A stretch of 63,354 nucleotides of DNA, from NCBI GenBank assembly GCA_022763485.1, contig JALEGX010000111.1, positions 1 to 63,354 on the forward strand, in the 5' to 3' direction. This document shows positions 18,022 through 27,058 of the stretch, piece after piece (the stretch's first letter is position 1; every line of letters starts with the position of its first letter). Under the pieces are notes generated by a model. The model saw only the letters and a list, made by a program, of their open reading frames with translations. It was not told the origin of the DNA and searched no databases. Both the position numbers and the translations under genes were made by a program. The DNA comes from Paracoccaceae bacterium (GTDB taxonomy: Bacteria; Pseudomonadota; Alphaproteobacteria; Rhodobacterales; Rhodobacteraceae).

Positions 18022-18804
18022 TCAATAGGGCAGGACAACTTCAAGGAAGTCCTGGCCGTATCTTGGACGTTGCACAGCGGTCAGCTGCCCCTTGCCGCCA
18101 TAGGCGATACGGGCTTCGGCGATCTTGTCGTAGTTGATGGTATTGTCCAGGTTGATGTCCACCGAGCGCACGATCCCTGCAATGCGCAGCTCCCGCAGCT
18201 CGTAGTTCACCTTGACCTCCTGGCGCCCGGCAATAACAAAATTGCCGTTGGGCAGAACCTTGATGATCACCGCCGCCACCCGCAGGCTGATGCTTTCGTT
18301 CCGGCGAATGGTACCTTCGCCTTTTGCACCCGACGCCGAGTTCAGATCAACAATGTTGCCGCCTGTCGGCAGGTCCGCCGGATCCACCCCCGGCAGGATC
18401 TTGTCGATCTGTGAACCGTAGCCGAAGAAAGACGGATCCTGGGATTCCTGCGTGTTGCTGCGCGAGCGTTCGGTCGCGTTCCGCAACTGCGCCTGATCGT
18501 TGATGTTGATCATGACAGTTAGCAAGTCGCCCACGTTTTTCGCTCGGCGATCACCGAAGAAGCTTTTGGTCTTGCTGCCCCAGAGGCTGGAGGCTTCGGC
18601 CCGTTTCGGAGGCATGTAGGGCTGCGCGTCCGGCATCGGTACGCTGATCCGGTTGACCTCGGGCATGGTGTTGCTGTCCAGAACCAGATCGCTGATCTGC
18701 GGGTCCCGGTTTTCCTTGTACTGGGCGCAAGCCCCCAACGCGACAGCCCCGGCCATCAGGACCGTGAGCAAGCGCAGTTTTCGTGTTCTTGCCTTGATGT
18801 TCAT
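18022..18804 (-). CDS. flgH: Flagellar L-ring lipoprotein FlgH
   Basis: This 260-aa outer-membrane lipoprotein has a lipobox ending LGAC, placing the lipidated cysteine at residue 26. The FlgH core includes SLWGSKTKSFFGDRRAKNVGDLLTVMI, then ANGEF-type residues replaced by LPNGNFVIAGRQEVKVN, and the C-terminal GIVRSVDINLDNTI. It forms the L-ring bushing around the rod. Its ATG overlaps the flgA stop by 4 bp, showing translational coupling. Length matches the family. Confidence 0.95.
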   Translation of the reverse strand: MNIKARTRKLRLLTVLMAGAVALGACAQYKENRDPQISDLVLDSNTMPEVNRISVPMPDAQPYMPPKRAEASSLWGSKTKSFFGDRRAKNVGDLLTVMININDQAQLRNATERSRSNTQESQDPSFFGYGSQIDKILPGVDPADLPTGGNIVDLNSASGAKGEGTIRRNESISLRVAAVIIKVLPNGNFVIAGRQEVKVNYELRELRIAGIVRSVDINLDNTINYDKIAEARIAYGGKGQLTAVQRPRYGQDFLEVVLPY

Positions 18805-19535
18805 TGCATCGCCTCCACCACGCCATCTGCCGTGGCGATTGCTGTTATGGTTTTGTTGCTCGACAGGTTCACCACCCGTACCTCTTGTCCAAGATGCGCA
18901 TCGGAAACCGCCCGGCCGTTTGCGACCAGATGCAGCGCACCGTAATTCAATTCGATCTTCACCTTCTCCCCGCGGGAGATGATGGTGGGCGGAATGACGG
19001 AATTGCGGGGCACCGGACGTCCCTGCACCAGCATCCGCCGAACCTGCATTCCCACCAGTTGTGTTTCATCCACCACGGCGAACGCGCCCAATCGGGCCCA
19101 AGGCACCTGAATGATCTGGATGTCGGCTTCATGAACGATCTCTTCCGGCAGAATTCGCCGCAGCGGCACAGGGACCGGCACCTTCAGGATCGCCGCACCC
19201 CAGATCCGTTTGACCTCGCCATGCGCGGTAACCACATTGGCGATGAATTGCCCGGTTTTGCGGTCGGTCCAGAATTCCTGGATGTATTCGCCTTCCTGGA
19301 TCAGCCCCTCGGCCAAACGCACATCGAAGTATCCCCGCGCGGGCATGGTCACGCCAAATTCCTGTTCGGCCCGCTCTGCGACCAGATCCTTGATGTCGGT
19401 GGCCGCCGCTTGCGCCGCGGCGACCAGAAACACCGGCAGGAACAGCCATCCCAGACGACGCGACCGAACCGGGCTGGAGCGGTGGAAGCTCAGCCGGGGT
19501 TTTTGGCGTTTCAGGAATCCGGGCAAGCAAAACAT
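18801..19535 (-). CDS. flgA: Flagellar P-ring assembly chaperone FlgA
   Basis: This 244-aa periplasmic protein has an N-terminal hydrophobic export signal (residues about 28-46, RLGWLFLPVFLVAAAQA). The C-terminal SAF/FlgA domain ends VSDAHLGQEVRVVNLSSNKTITAIA, which resembles the ring-chaperone fold. FlgA helps FlgI subunits assemble the P-ring. It lies 2 bp after flgG and overlaps flgH by 4 bp. The basic N-terminus is long, so a start further downstream is possible. Confidence 0.9.
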   Translation of the reverse strand: MFCLPGFLKRQKPRLSFHRSSPVRSRRLGWLFLPVFLVAAAQAAATDIKDLVAERAEQEFGVTMPARGYFDVRLAEGLIQEGEYIQEFWTDRKTGQFIANVVTAHGEVKRIWGAAILKVPVPVPLRRILPEEIVHEADIQIIQVPWARLGAFAVVDETQLVGMQVRRMLVQGRPVPRNSVIPPTIISRGEKVKIELNYGALHLVANGRAVSDAHLGQEVRVVNLSSNKTITAIATADGVVEAMQ

Positions 19536-19537
19536 GG

Positions 19538-20323
19538 TTACTTGATCTGGTTGGCGGTGGACATCATCTGATCAGCGGTTTCGATGGCTTTCGAGTTCAT
19601 CTCATAAGCCCGCTGCGCGGAAATCAGATCGGTGATCTGCTGAATGATGTTGACGTTGGAATTCTCCAGATAGCCCTGACGGATGACGCCAATACCGGGA
19701 TCGCCCGGCGCTACCTCGGTGGCTTCACCCGAGGCCGTCGTGGCCTCCAACATGTTGTCACCAATAGGTTTCATCCCAGCTTCGTTCAGGAAGGTCGCCA
19801 TCGTCAGCTGACCCAGCTCGACCGGGGTCGGGTCATTTTCGATGTAGGCCATAACGATGCCCTGCTGGTTGATCTCAACCTGACGGGTGTTGGTCGGGAC
19901 AACGATTGCTGGCTCAACCTCATACCCGCTCAGCGACACAAGCTGCCCTTCCGAGCTCAGCTGAAATGTGCCGGCGCGGGTGTAGGCCTGCGACCCGTCG
20001 GGACGGTTCAGAATGAAATAGCCCCGCCCTTCGATCGCCATGTCCAGCGGGTTTTCGGTCTGCAGCAGCCCACCCTGACTATTCAGCCGGATGACGCCTG
20101 CTGCCTGCACACCCAGGCCCACATCGGTACCGACCGGCCGTGCGGTCCCGTCTTCGGAGGTCAGCGCGCCTTCGCGTTGCAGGGTCTGATAGATCAGATC
20201 CTGGAATGCGGCACGGCCGCTCTTGAAGCCGGTGGTGTTTGCGTTGGCGATGTTGTTCGCGATCACGTCGACGTTGGTCTGTTGCGCCAACATGCCCGTT
20301 GCGGCGATCCCAAGTGTTTTCAT
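19538..20323 (-). CDS. flgG: Flagellar distal rod protein FlgG
   Basis: This 261-aa axial protein starts with the family rod motif (GIAATGMLAQQTNVDVIANNIANANTTGFK). It ends with NVNIIQQITDLISAQRAYEMNSKAIETADQMM, the coiled-coil termini shared by rod and hook proteins. FlgG builds the distal rod across the periplasm. It follows flgF by 19 bp and precedes flgA by 2 bp in a minus-strand rod/L-ring operon. Length is exactly that expected. Confidence 0.97.
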   Translation of the reverse strand: MKTLGIAATGMLAQQTNVDVIANNIANANTTGFKSGRAAFQDLIYQTLQREGALTSEDGTARPVGTDVGLGVQAAGVIRLNSQGGLLQTENPLDMAIEGRGYFILNRPDGSQAYTRAGTFQLSSEGQLVSLSGYEVEPAIVVPTNTRQVEINQQGIVMAYIENDPTPVELGQLTMATFLNEAGMKPIGDNMLEATTASGEATEVAPGDPGIGVIRQGYLENSNVNIIQQITDLISAQRAYEMNSKAIETADQMMSTANQIK

Positions 20324-20342
20324 TCTGCCCTCCTGCAGCGGT

Positions 20343-21086
20343 TCAGGTCACACGACCCAAACGCTGTACGACCTGTTTGGTCAGTTCGTTGGATTCATCC
20401 ATCAGCCGGATGGATTTCTCATACGCGCGCTGGATGTCGATCATCCGCGTCATTTCGATCACCGGCGATACGTTGCTGGTCTCAACGAACCCCTGTGCCA
20501 CCCGCACATTTTCCGCCGGCGGCGGAACATCAGCGGCCAGCGGAGAAATGTAGAGACCATTGCCGATCGGTTGCATCAGGCTTTCGGAGTCCACATCGAA
20601 CAAACCGACGCGGCCCAGCACTGCGCCATCCCCACTGGTGATCGTCCCGTCCGGCGAAATCTCGATATTCTGCCCAACATCATTCGGCAGAACAATCGGC
20701 GCGCCACCCGCGTCCAGAATGGCCTGACCACTGGAACTGGTGAGCCGCCCCTCAACATCCACAACCAGACGACCGTTTCGGCTATAGGCGGTCTGACCGT
20801 TGGGCGCTTCGAACCCAAGCCAACCATCCCCACTCAGAGCGATGTCCAACGGATTGCCGGTCGGAACGACCGCACCCTGTGCAGAGTCCAGATAGCTACC
20901 GCCATCCTGAACATAGCTGACCGGATCTGCATCGCTGCCCTCGGGCGTCGCCTCAACAGCTTCGAACAGGGGGCGGAACGCCTTGAACCCCGCCGTCGAT
21001 GCGTTCGCCAGGTTGTGCGACGTCGCATCAAGGCTCTTTTCAAGCGCCGTCGCCAAAGACAGGGAAACATAGCTTGTACTACCCAT
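20343..21086 (-). CDS. flgF: Flagellar proximal rod protein FlgF
   Basis: This protein of about 247 aa starts MGSTSYVSLSLATALEKSLD and has the ATSHNLANASTAGFKAF rod motif and a C-terminal EMTRMIDIQRAYEKSIRLMD. FlgF forms the proximal rod below FlgG. I chose the ATG at 21086, which has AAGGGA about eight bases upstream; an in-frame extension to 21140 lacks family similarity. It is the first gene of the flgF-flgG-flgA-flgH-fliL-like operon, divergent from the helical-repeat gene at 21223. Confidence 0.93.
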   Translation of the reverse strand: MGSTSYVSLSLATALEKSLDATSHNLANASTAGFKAFRPLFEAVEATPEGSDADPVSYVQDGGSYLDSAQGAVVPTGNPLDIALSGDGWLGFEAPNGQTAYSRNGRLVVDVEGRLTSSSGQAILDAGGAPIVLPNDVGQNIEISPDGTITSGDGAVLGRVGLFDVDSESLMQPIGNGLYISPLAADVPPPAENVRVAQGFVETSNVSPVIEMTRMIDIQRAYEKSIRLMDESNELTKQVVQRLGRVT

Positions 21087-21222
21087 GATCAGTCCCTTTT
21101 CCCGAACCCGTTCCGCACAGCCAACCTTGTTAAATCGCACAGCTATTGCAAGAACAACTATTCATCAATACAAGGATTAATACAAGAGTTATCCTCTAAA
21201 CAAAGAACAAAGCAGTTTCTTC

Positions 21223-23028
21223 ATGCCGACACACCGGATCAGCGTTGCTTTCCTTGCGGCGGTACTTGGCACCGCCCCCCTGGGCTTGGCCACGGCCAAG
21301 ACCGATATGACACAGGATCTGGCCACCGCTCAGTTCGGCACCCCGGAAGACACATCGCGCAAGGATCTGGATCTGCGACATTGGCCGGAGAACATGTTCC
21401 GCGACAACGTCGCGATGCTGATCCGCGAACTCAGCGATGCGCATGGCCCGGAAAAGCCAGCGGTCATGATGAACCTGACCGAGCTCTACCTGTCCCAGAT
21501 GCTGCTGTTCGAAGCCGAAACCGCCCTTGCCGGCACACGGCCGCAATCCCAGAAGATGAACCAGCGCTACCGGGCGCTGAAGGACGCAACAGCGCTGCTG
21601 GCCGGGCGACCACTTGCCGATATCACCACATCGCCGCTGACCTTTGAAATGCGGCCGGACCGATCTTTCTGGCTGACGCTGCACGCCATCGCCGCCAGCG
21701 ACCCGAAGCTGCTCAAGGAAAACCTGGCGCTTGGCTTTGCGGGCATGGTCTATCAACCAAGGCCAGTGCTGCGCGCGGTTCTACCCTCATTCATCGAGGC
21801 CGCCATCGCGCTGGAGAAGAGCCAGCTGGCCAATCAGGCGATCCAGTTGCTGGATGCGATCCCCGATCTGGCGCAGTCACCCGTTGGATATTTTCTGCGT
21901 GGTCGCGCGGCGCTGCTTGAGGGCAACCAGAAAACTGCGCTGGGGTTCTTCTTTGAGGGGACAAACGGCTGGGACCGCTATGCTGCGCGTTGCCGGCTGG
22001 CCGTCGCAGAAATGGCGCTGGAGAATGGGGCGCATGGCGCGCTTTTGGCCGCACGCGATGTGCTTTCGGAAGGCGTCGACTCCTGGCGCGGCGACAAATA
22101 CGAATTCGAAATTCTGGACAGCCTGACAGTTGTTTACCGCCGATTGGGCGATCACCGCGGCGGCCTTTTGACCTATGGGCAGATCGTTGCCCGCTTCCCG
22201 CTGGATGAAAAGGCGCAGCTTGCCCGCGATGAGGCGGAAAAGCTGTTGGACAAGGTCTATGATGAAGGCGCAGCAGGAAATCTGGCCCTGGCGGAATGGA
22301 TGGAGATCCATCTGCGGATCCAGCCGATGTTCCGCACCTTTGCCCGCCTGCCCGATCACGTGGAGAAACTGGCTGATCGCGCGCTGAAGCTTGGTGGCAC
22401 CAGCCTCGCCATCACCGAATACCGGCGCACGCTGAGCCTGCTGGATCTGAATGCCAACAGAATTCCCGCAGACGAACTGACCGAAAAACGCATGCGCGTT
22501 CTCTACAAGCTTGCCAACGCGCAGAACCAGGCCGGGCAGTACTTCGACGCGCGCGATACACTCAGCCAGATCGATCCCGCCGAAGATGGCAAATTCCGGG
22601 AGAAGGTTTATTCCCTCAAGGCCAAGGTTCTGGCCGAAACCGGTGACGCGGACCTTGTTCTGCGTACCTATGTGGCCAATCCCGACGCCGAACATCTGCG
22701 CAACATCGGCAAGGTGCTTGTGCAGGAAGAAAAATGGCATGAGGCCGTCACCTTCTATGATCGCCTCTGGGCCGGTCATTCGGATGAGTTTACCGCCGAA
22801 GACGCCACCTACCTGCTGATTGCAGCGCGGCGCATTGGCGATACCAGCACGGCCAACGCCGTCATCGCCAGCTTCCCGGGCCTGACGCAATCCTCTGGTT
22901 GGATCAATCTGGCAAAGGGCATTCTTGAACCTGCCGCCGGAATTATGCCGCTCCGCGAAGACGCGGCGTCACGCCGCCTTGAAAGCCTTGAACGCACGCT
23001 GCAAAAGGTCAAGGACTCGGGATTTTAA
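21223..23028 (+). CDS. Uncharacterised secreted helical-repeat (TPR-like) protein in the flagellar cluster
   Basis: This 601-aa protein has an N-terminal export signal (ISVAFLAAVLGTAPLGLATA, residues about 6-25). Almost entirely alpha-helical sequence follows, with TPR-like pairs such as ALFEAETAL-, AIQLLDAIPDLAQSPVGYFLRG and LANAQNQAGQYFDARDTLSQ. I do not recognise a named family. It stands alone between flgF (divergent) and flgE (132 bp downstream, same strand) and presumably acts in the periplasm on flagellar or motor assembly. Base composition matches its neighbours, so recent transfer is unlikely. The role is inferred from position only. Confidence 0.7.
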   Translation: MPTHRISVAFLAAVLGTAPLGLATAKTDMTQDLATAQFGTPEDTSRKDLDLRHWPENMFRDNVAMLIRELSDAHGPEKPAVMMNLTELYLSQMLLFEAETALAGTRPQSQKMNQRYRALKDATALLAGRPLADITTSPLTFEMRPDRSFWLTLHAIAASDPKLLKENLALGFAGMVYQPRPVLRAVLPSFIEAAIALEKSQLANQAIQLLDAIPDLAQSPVGYFLRGRAALLEGNQKTALGFFFEGTNGWDRYAARCRLAVAEMALENGAHGALLAARDVLSEGVDSWRGDKYEFEILDSLTVVYRRLGDHRGGLLTYGQIVARFPLDEKAQLARDEAEKLLDKVYDEGAAGNLALAEWMEIHLRIQPMFRTFARLPDHVEKLADRALKLGGTSLAITEYRRTLSLLDLNANRIPADELTEKRMRVLYKLANAQNQAGQYFDARDTLSQIDPAEDGKFREKVYSLKAKVLAETGDADLVLRTYVANPDAEHLRNIGKVLVQEEKWHEAVTFYDRLWAGHSDEFTAEDATYLLIAARRIGDTSTANAVIASFPGLTQSSGWINLAKGILEPAAGIMPLREDAASRRLESLERTLQKVKDSGF

Positions 23029-23086
23029 TCCTAAAGGCGAAAAACTGCCTGATAGAACAAATCAAAGTATAAAAAACCTCGTTTTC

Positions 23087-23101
23087 TTTAACCCCCCTTA
23101 A
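23087..23101 (+). promoter_or_regulatory. Near-consensus CtrA-type box upstream of flgE
   Basis: TTTA-N7-TTAA (spacer ACCCCCC) ends 60 bp before the flgE start. It differs from TTAA-N7-TTAA by one base in the first half-site. Read the other way, it is TTAA-N6-TTAA with a one-base-short spacer. It is a weaker candidate than the five perfect boxes. Confidence 0.4.
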
Positions 23102-23161
23102 ATAGCGCTGCTGTACTTCTTTCCATAGCAGGATAACCGCAAGAACAGAGGGGCTATTCGA

Positions 23162-24463
23162 ATGAGCATTTCCAGCGCGCTCCAGACCGGCGTGAGCGGC
23201 CTTCAGGCCAACTCCCGCGCCGTGGGAGATATTTCCGAAAACATCGCCAATGCCAATACGATCGGCTATCGTCGCGGTTTTTCACAAATGGTCACCACCA
23301 CCGCTTCGGGCGGGGATGGAACCGGCGTCCTGTCGGTTGTCGCGACACAGCGGCTCGACATCAACAGCGCGGGCGGTCTGATCTCGACCAACTCGCCCAC
23401 CGACATGGCCATCGGCGGCAAAGGGTTCTTTGCCGTTTCGCTGCGTCCCAATGAAACCGTGGCAACCAACTACATGCTGACCCGTGCAGGGGCCTTCCTG
23501 CCGGATGCGGATGGCAACCTGGTCAACGCCGCAGGCTTCTACCTGGCAGGTTACCCCTACAGCCTGGACGGCACCATCGGGGACATCGATCGCAGTTCCT
23601 TTGCGCAGATGCAGACAGTGAACATTGCCAACATTGGCCTGTCGGCTGCTGGCACCACTTCGATCTCCGTCATGGGCAACCTGCCGTCGCAGGATACCGG
23701 CCTGGCAACCCCAGGCGCGCCGTTTACCACTTCGTCGGAATATTACACCAACCTCGGTGCGTCCGAACGGGTCAGCTTCTCCTGGCAGCCGACCTCCACG
23801 TCCAGCGAATGGGAACTGACCATCAGCGACAATGGCGGCAACCCGATGGGCTCGCTGACCATCACCTTCAATGACTCCGGCGCCGCGGCGGGCTCTCCCG
23901 CATCCTACTCGAACATCAATTCGACCGCGACCGCACCGGCCGGATTTGCCTTTGATCCTGCAACGGGCAAAGCAACATTGACCATCGACAACGGCACGAC
24001 ACCGCAGGAGATCGAAATTGACCTCGGCGCTCCGGGGTCGTTCAAAGGCGTCACCCAGTTCGCTGGCGACTTCACTCAGTCCTTTGATCGTGACGGCTCC
24101 AGTGTCGGCCAGATGCTGCGCACCGAGATCGACGAAGCCGGTGTTCTGTATGGCGTTTTTGACAACGGCCAGCGCCGCCCGCTTTATGAGATCCCGGTCG
24201 CCACGGTGGCAAACCCGAACGGCCTGATCGAGAAGAAGGGCAACGCCTACGGCCTGTCCAGTGACACCGGCGCCTTCATCGCACAGCGCGCCAACACCGG
24301 ATCCGTCGGGGCCATCAACGCGGGCGCTCTGGAAGCGGCCAACGTGGACATCGCAGAAGAGATGACCGACCTCATCGAGGTACAGCGGGCCTTCTCGACC
24401 AACGCAAAGGTCGTCACCACCGTCGATGAAATGATGGAAGAGACCACCCGTCTGAAACGGTAA
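23162..24463 (+). CDS. flgE: Flagellar hook protein FlgE
   Basis: This 433-aa axial protein has the N-terminal SALQTGVSGLQANSRAVG and ISENIANANTIGYRRG motifs. A C-terminal block (ALEAANVDIAEEMTDLIEVQ, then AFSTNAKVVTTVDEMM) follows, and a long variable middle domain lies between. FlgE polymerises into the hook under the FlgD cap. AGAGGGG is eight bases before the ATG. It heads the flgE-flgK-flgL operon, with 25 bp to flgK. Confidence 0.96.
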   Translation: MSISSALQTGVSGLQANSRAVGDISENIANANTIGYRRGFSQMVTTTASGGDGTGVLSVVATQRLDINSAGGLISTNSPTDMAIGGKGFFAVSLRPNETVATNYMLTRAGAFLPDADGNLVNAAGFYLAGYPYSLDGTIGDIDRSSFAQMQTVNIANIGLSAAGTTSISVMGNLPSQDTGLATPGAPFTTSSEYYTNLGASERVSFSWQPTSTSSEWELTISDNGGNPMGSLTITFNDSGAAAGSPASYSNINSTATAPAGFAFDPATGKATLTIDNGTTPQEIEIDLGAPGSFKGVTQFAGDFTQSFDRDGSSVGQMLRTEIDEAGVLYGVFDNGQRRPLYEIPVATVANPNGLIEKKGNAYGLSSDTGAFIAQRANTGSVGAINAGALEAANVDIAEEMTDLIEVQRAFSTNAKVVTTVDEMMEETTRLKR

Positions 24464-24488
24464 TCTCTGACCGCATCAGGAGCCTGAC

Positions 24489-25907
24489 ATGAGCCTAACT
24501 AACGCGCTCAATTCTGCCAGAAACGGCCTGACAACCACCCAGGCGATGACGCAGGTCACCGCCGGGAACATCGCCAATGCGATGACCCCCGGCTATGTGC
24601 GTCGCGAAGCAATCCTGGTTACACCCAACCCCGAAGTGGGCGGGGCGGTTGTCGGGGCAATCCGGCGCGAGATCGACGCATCGCTGGTGCGCATGTCACG
24701 GCTGGAAAACGCCAAGATGGCGCACCACCAGGCCGTTCACGAAGGGCTCCGCGGATATACCATCTATCTGGGACAGGTCGGGGACGGGACGTCCCCGGCC
24801 GAAAAGTTCTCGAATTTTCAAACCAGCATGACTGCGCTGGTCAACATGCCGTCCTCGAACGGCGCGCAGACCGCCGCGGTTCTGGCAGCCGAAGACCTGG
24901 CGCAATCCATCCGGGGTGCCAGCGAACTGCTGTATACCACCCGGTCCGAAGTCGACATGGAGATCCGCTATGAGGTCGCAGACCTCAATCAAGCGCTCTA
25001 TGATCTGGCGGCACTGAACCAGAACACCAGCAGCTTCGGAAGCGGCTCCCCCGCCGCGGCCGAATTTGCGGACAAGCGCGACTCGCTGCTGGAGCAGATT
25101 TCCAGCATCATCGACATCCGCACCACGGAAACCACCGACGGTGTGGTCAGCGTTTATACCACGGGCGGCGCGGCTCTGCTGGAAGGCAAACAGGTTCAGG
25201 ACATCACCTATTACGCTGGTGACGGAACCCTGCGCGCCGGAAGCCAGGACATCACCCCCAACCGGGCCGGTGTCCAGGGGCTTGAGCACGGCAGCCTGGT
25301 GGGCCTGACTGAGCTGAACCAGGAAATCATTCCTCGCTTCCAGCTGCAGCTGGATGAATACGCCCGCAGCCTGATCCAAAGCTTCGAGAACTCCGACGCG
25401 ACCCTGGCACCAGGCCAACCCGGCCTTTTCACCGACAATGGCTACGCCTATGACGCCACCAAACTGGAAGGCCTGGCAAGCCGCCTGCGCGTCAATGATT
25501 CAGTGCGCGCCGGAACCGGCAGCGAAGTCTGGCGGATGCGCGACGGCCTGGGCGCCACCCAGGAGGGGCAGGCCTCGGACGCGACACAGATTCAGGCCTT
25601 CATCGATGCGCTGGCCCTTCCGGCAAACGCGGACCCCGGAACCGGCATTCCAACCGGAACAACGGTCGCGGATTTCGCTGCGGAGTTCGTGACCAGCCAG
25701 TCCAACGAGCGCGCCCGCGCTGAAAGCAACTACAACGCGGCAAGTTCAGCCGCAGAAATTGTACGATCCGCCCGGCAGAATGCCGAAGGCGTCAACATTG
25801 ACGAAGAAATGCAGAAGCTGTTGCTGATTGAGCAGAGTTACGCTGCCAATTCGAAAATGCTGCAGGCGGTGTCCGAGATGCTGGATACTCTGCTTGCCGC
25901 CGTCTGA
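24489..25907 (+). CDS. flgK: Hook-filament junction protein FlgK (HAP1)
   Basis: This 472-aa protein has the HAP1 N-terminus (ALNSARNGLTTTQAMTQVTA, then NIANAMTPGYVRRE) and the C-terminal GVNIDEEMQKLLLIEQSYAANSKMLQAVSEMLDTLL typical of FlgK. It forms the first junction layer between hook and filament. It is followed by flgL after 11 bp. Length is at the short end for FlgK, usual in alphaproteobacteria. Confidence 0.96.
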   Translation: MSLTNALNSARNGLTTTQAMTQVTAGNIANAMTPGYVRREAILVTPNPEVGGAVVGAIRREIDASLVRMSRLENAKMAHHQAVHEGLRGYTIYLGQVGDGTSPAEKFSNFQTSMTALVNMPSSNGAQTAAVLAAEDLAQSIRGASELLYTTRSEVDMEIRYEVADLNQALYDLAALNQNTSSFGSGSPAAAEFADKRDSLLEQISSIIDIRTTETTDGVVSVYTTGGAALLEGKQVQDITYYAGDGTLRAGSQDITPNRAGVQGLEHGSLVGLTELNQEIIPRFQLQLDEYARSLIQSFENSDATLAPGQPGLFTDNGYAYDATKLEGLASRLRVNDSVRAGTGSEVWRMRDGLGATQEGQASDATQIQAFIDALALPANADPGTGIPTGTTVADFAAEFVTSQSNERARAESNYNAASSAAEIVRSARQNAEGVNIDEEMQKLLLIEQSYAANSKMLQAVSEMLDTLLAAV

Positions 25908-25918
25908 GAGGTGAAGAC

Positions 25919-27001
25919 ATGGTTCTGTCCGTTGGCCGCCTGTCCACATTGCAATTGAACCTGACAAACCGGCGCCACGTGTCGACCACGACAACCGCAT
26001 TGGAAAGCGCGGGTCGCGAAGTTTCGACCGGCCGCCGTGCCGATATTTTCAAGGATCTGGGCCCCCGCGCTGCCGCAGCGCTGAAACTGCGCTCCAACGA
26101 GGAGGACACCCAGGCCTATCTGCTGTCCAACGGTGTTCTGGGGAACAAGCTGCAAGCGATGCTGACCTCGACGGATTCCATCCGCGAACGGACGCAAGCG
26201 GTTCTGGAATCCGCCCTTGGAAACGCGTCCCGCCCGGTGAACGGTGCCGATACGCTGCAGGAACAAGCCCGCGCCGCGCTGGAAAGCATCGTTGCGACGC
26301 TGAACACCAGCTATAACGGCGATCACATCTTTGCCGGGATCGAAAGCAACGAAGCCCCGATGACCCGGTGGAGCGAAACCAACCCCGAAACCGGCCTGTC
26401 TCCGAAGGACGTGCTGGAGGGTATCGTGGGCAGCGGCCCGACAAGCGTCGCCGATGTTCAGGCAATGACCGCTGAAATCGACGCGATCTTCGACTCCAGC
26501 AACACGGTCAATCCAGAGCGGAACTACGAAGGCACCTATTTCTCGGGCTCCCCGCTGCAGGATGGCTCGGGCAATCCGACCAACAGGGTGACCGCACGCA
26601 TCAGCCCCGGCCAGGCTCTCGACTATGGCGTTCAGGCGAACGATCAGGGCTTCCGCGACATCATCAAGGGCCTGTCCATGCTGGCCTCGACCGATGTGGC
26701 GCAGATTGATGACCCCGAGGCCTATGAGGCCTTCATGAGCCATGTGATCGACGCATTGAGCGCGGGTCAGGAAGGGGCGCTGGATACCTCGGCCCGGATC
26801 GGCTTCAACCAGCAGGTGGTCGAAACCGCGGTGACGCGCCTGACCGATCTGTCCCTGGTCCAGCGGACACAGATCGCGAACTACGAAACGGTTGATCCCT
26901 ATGAGGCCGTCACCCGCATGACCAGCCTCGAAAACCAGCTGCAGGCCAGCTATCAGGTGTCGGCGCGGCTTTCCAACCTGTCGATCCTCAACTACCTGTA
27001 A
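25919..27001 (+). CDS. flgL: Hook-filament junction protein FlgL (HAP3)
   Basis: This 360-aa flagellin-like protein has an N-terminal helical segment (TTALESAGREVSTGRRADIF) and a C-terminal helix (RMTSLENQLQASYQVSARLSNLSILNYL). FlgL forms the second junction layer next to the filament. It is the last gene of flgE-flgK-flgL and is followed 28 bp later by a terminator hairpin with a T-rich tail. Confidence 0.93.
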   Translation: MVLSVGRLSTLQLNLTNRRHVSTTTTALESAGREVSTGRRADIFKDLGPRAAAALKLRSNEEDTQAYLLSNGVLGNKLQAMLTSTDSIRERTQAVLESALGNASRPVNGADTLQEQARAALESIVATLNTSYNGDHIFAGIESNEAPMTRWSETNPETGLSPKDVLEGIVGSGPTSVADVQAMTAEIDAIFDSSNTVNPERNYEGTYFSGSPLQDGSGNPTNRVTARISPGQALDYGVQANDQGFRDIIKGLSMLASTDVAQIDDPEAYEAFMSHVIDALSAGQEGALDTSARIGFNQQVVETAVTRLTDLSLVQRTQIANYETVDPYEAVTRMTSLENQLQASYQVSARLSNLSILNYL

Positions 27002-27029
27002 TTTCTGGTAAGTTCTGCCACAAATGAAG

Positions 27030-27052
27030 AAGCCGGGCGTCCTGCCCGGCTT
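27030..27052. terminator. Bidirectional intrinsic terminator between flgL and the ftcR-like gene
   Basis: AAGCCGGGC and GCCCGGCTT form a perfect nine-pair stem around GTCCT. A TTGTTCTTT tract follows on the plus strand and an A-rich stretch precedes it, so the same hairpin can serve the convergent minus-strand regulator gene ending at 27059. Confidence 0.85.
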
Positions 27053-27058
27053 TGTTCT

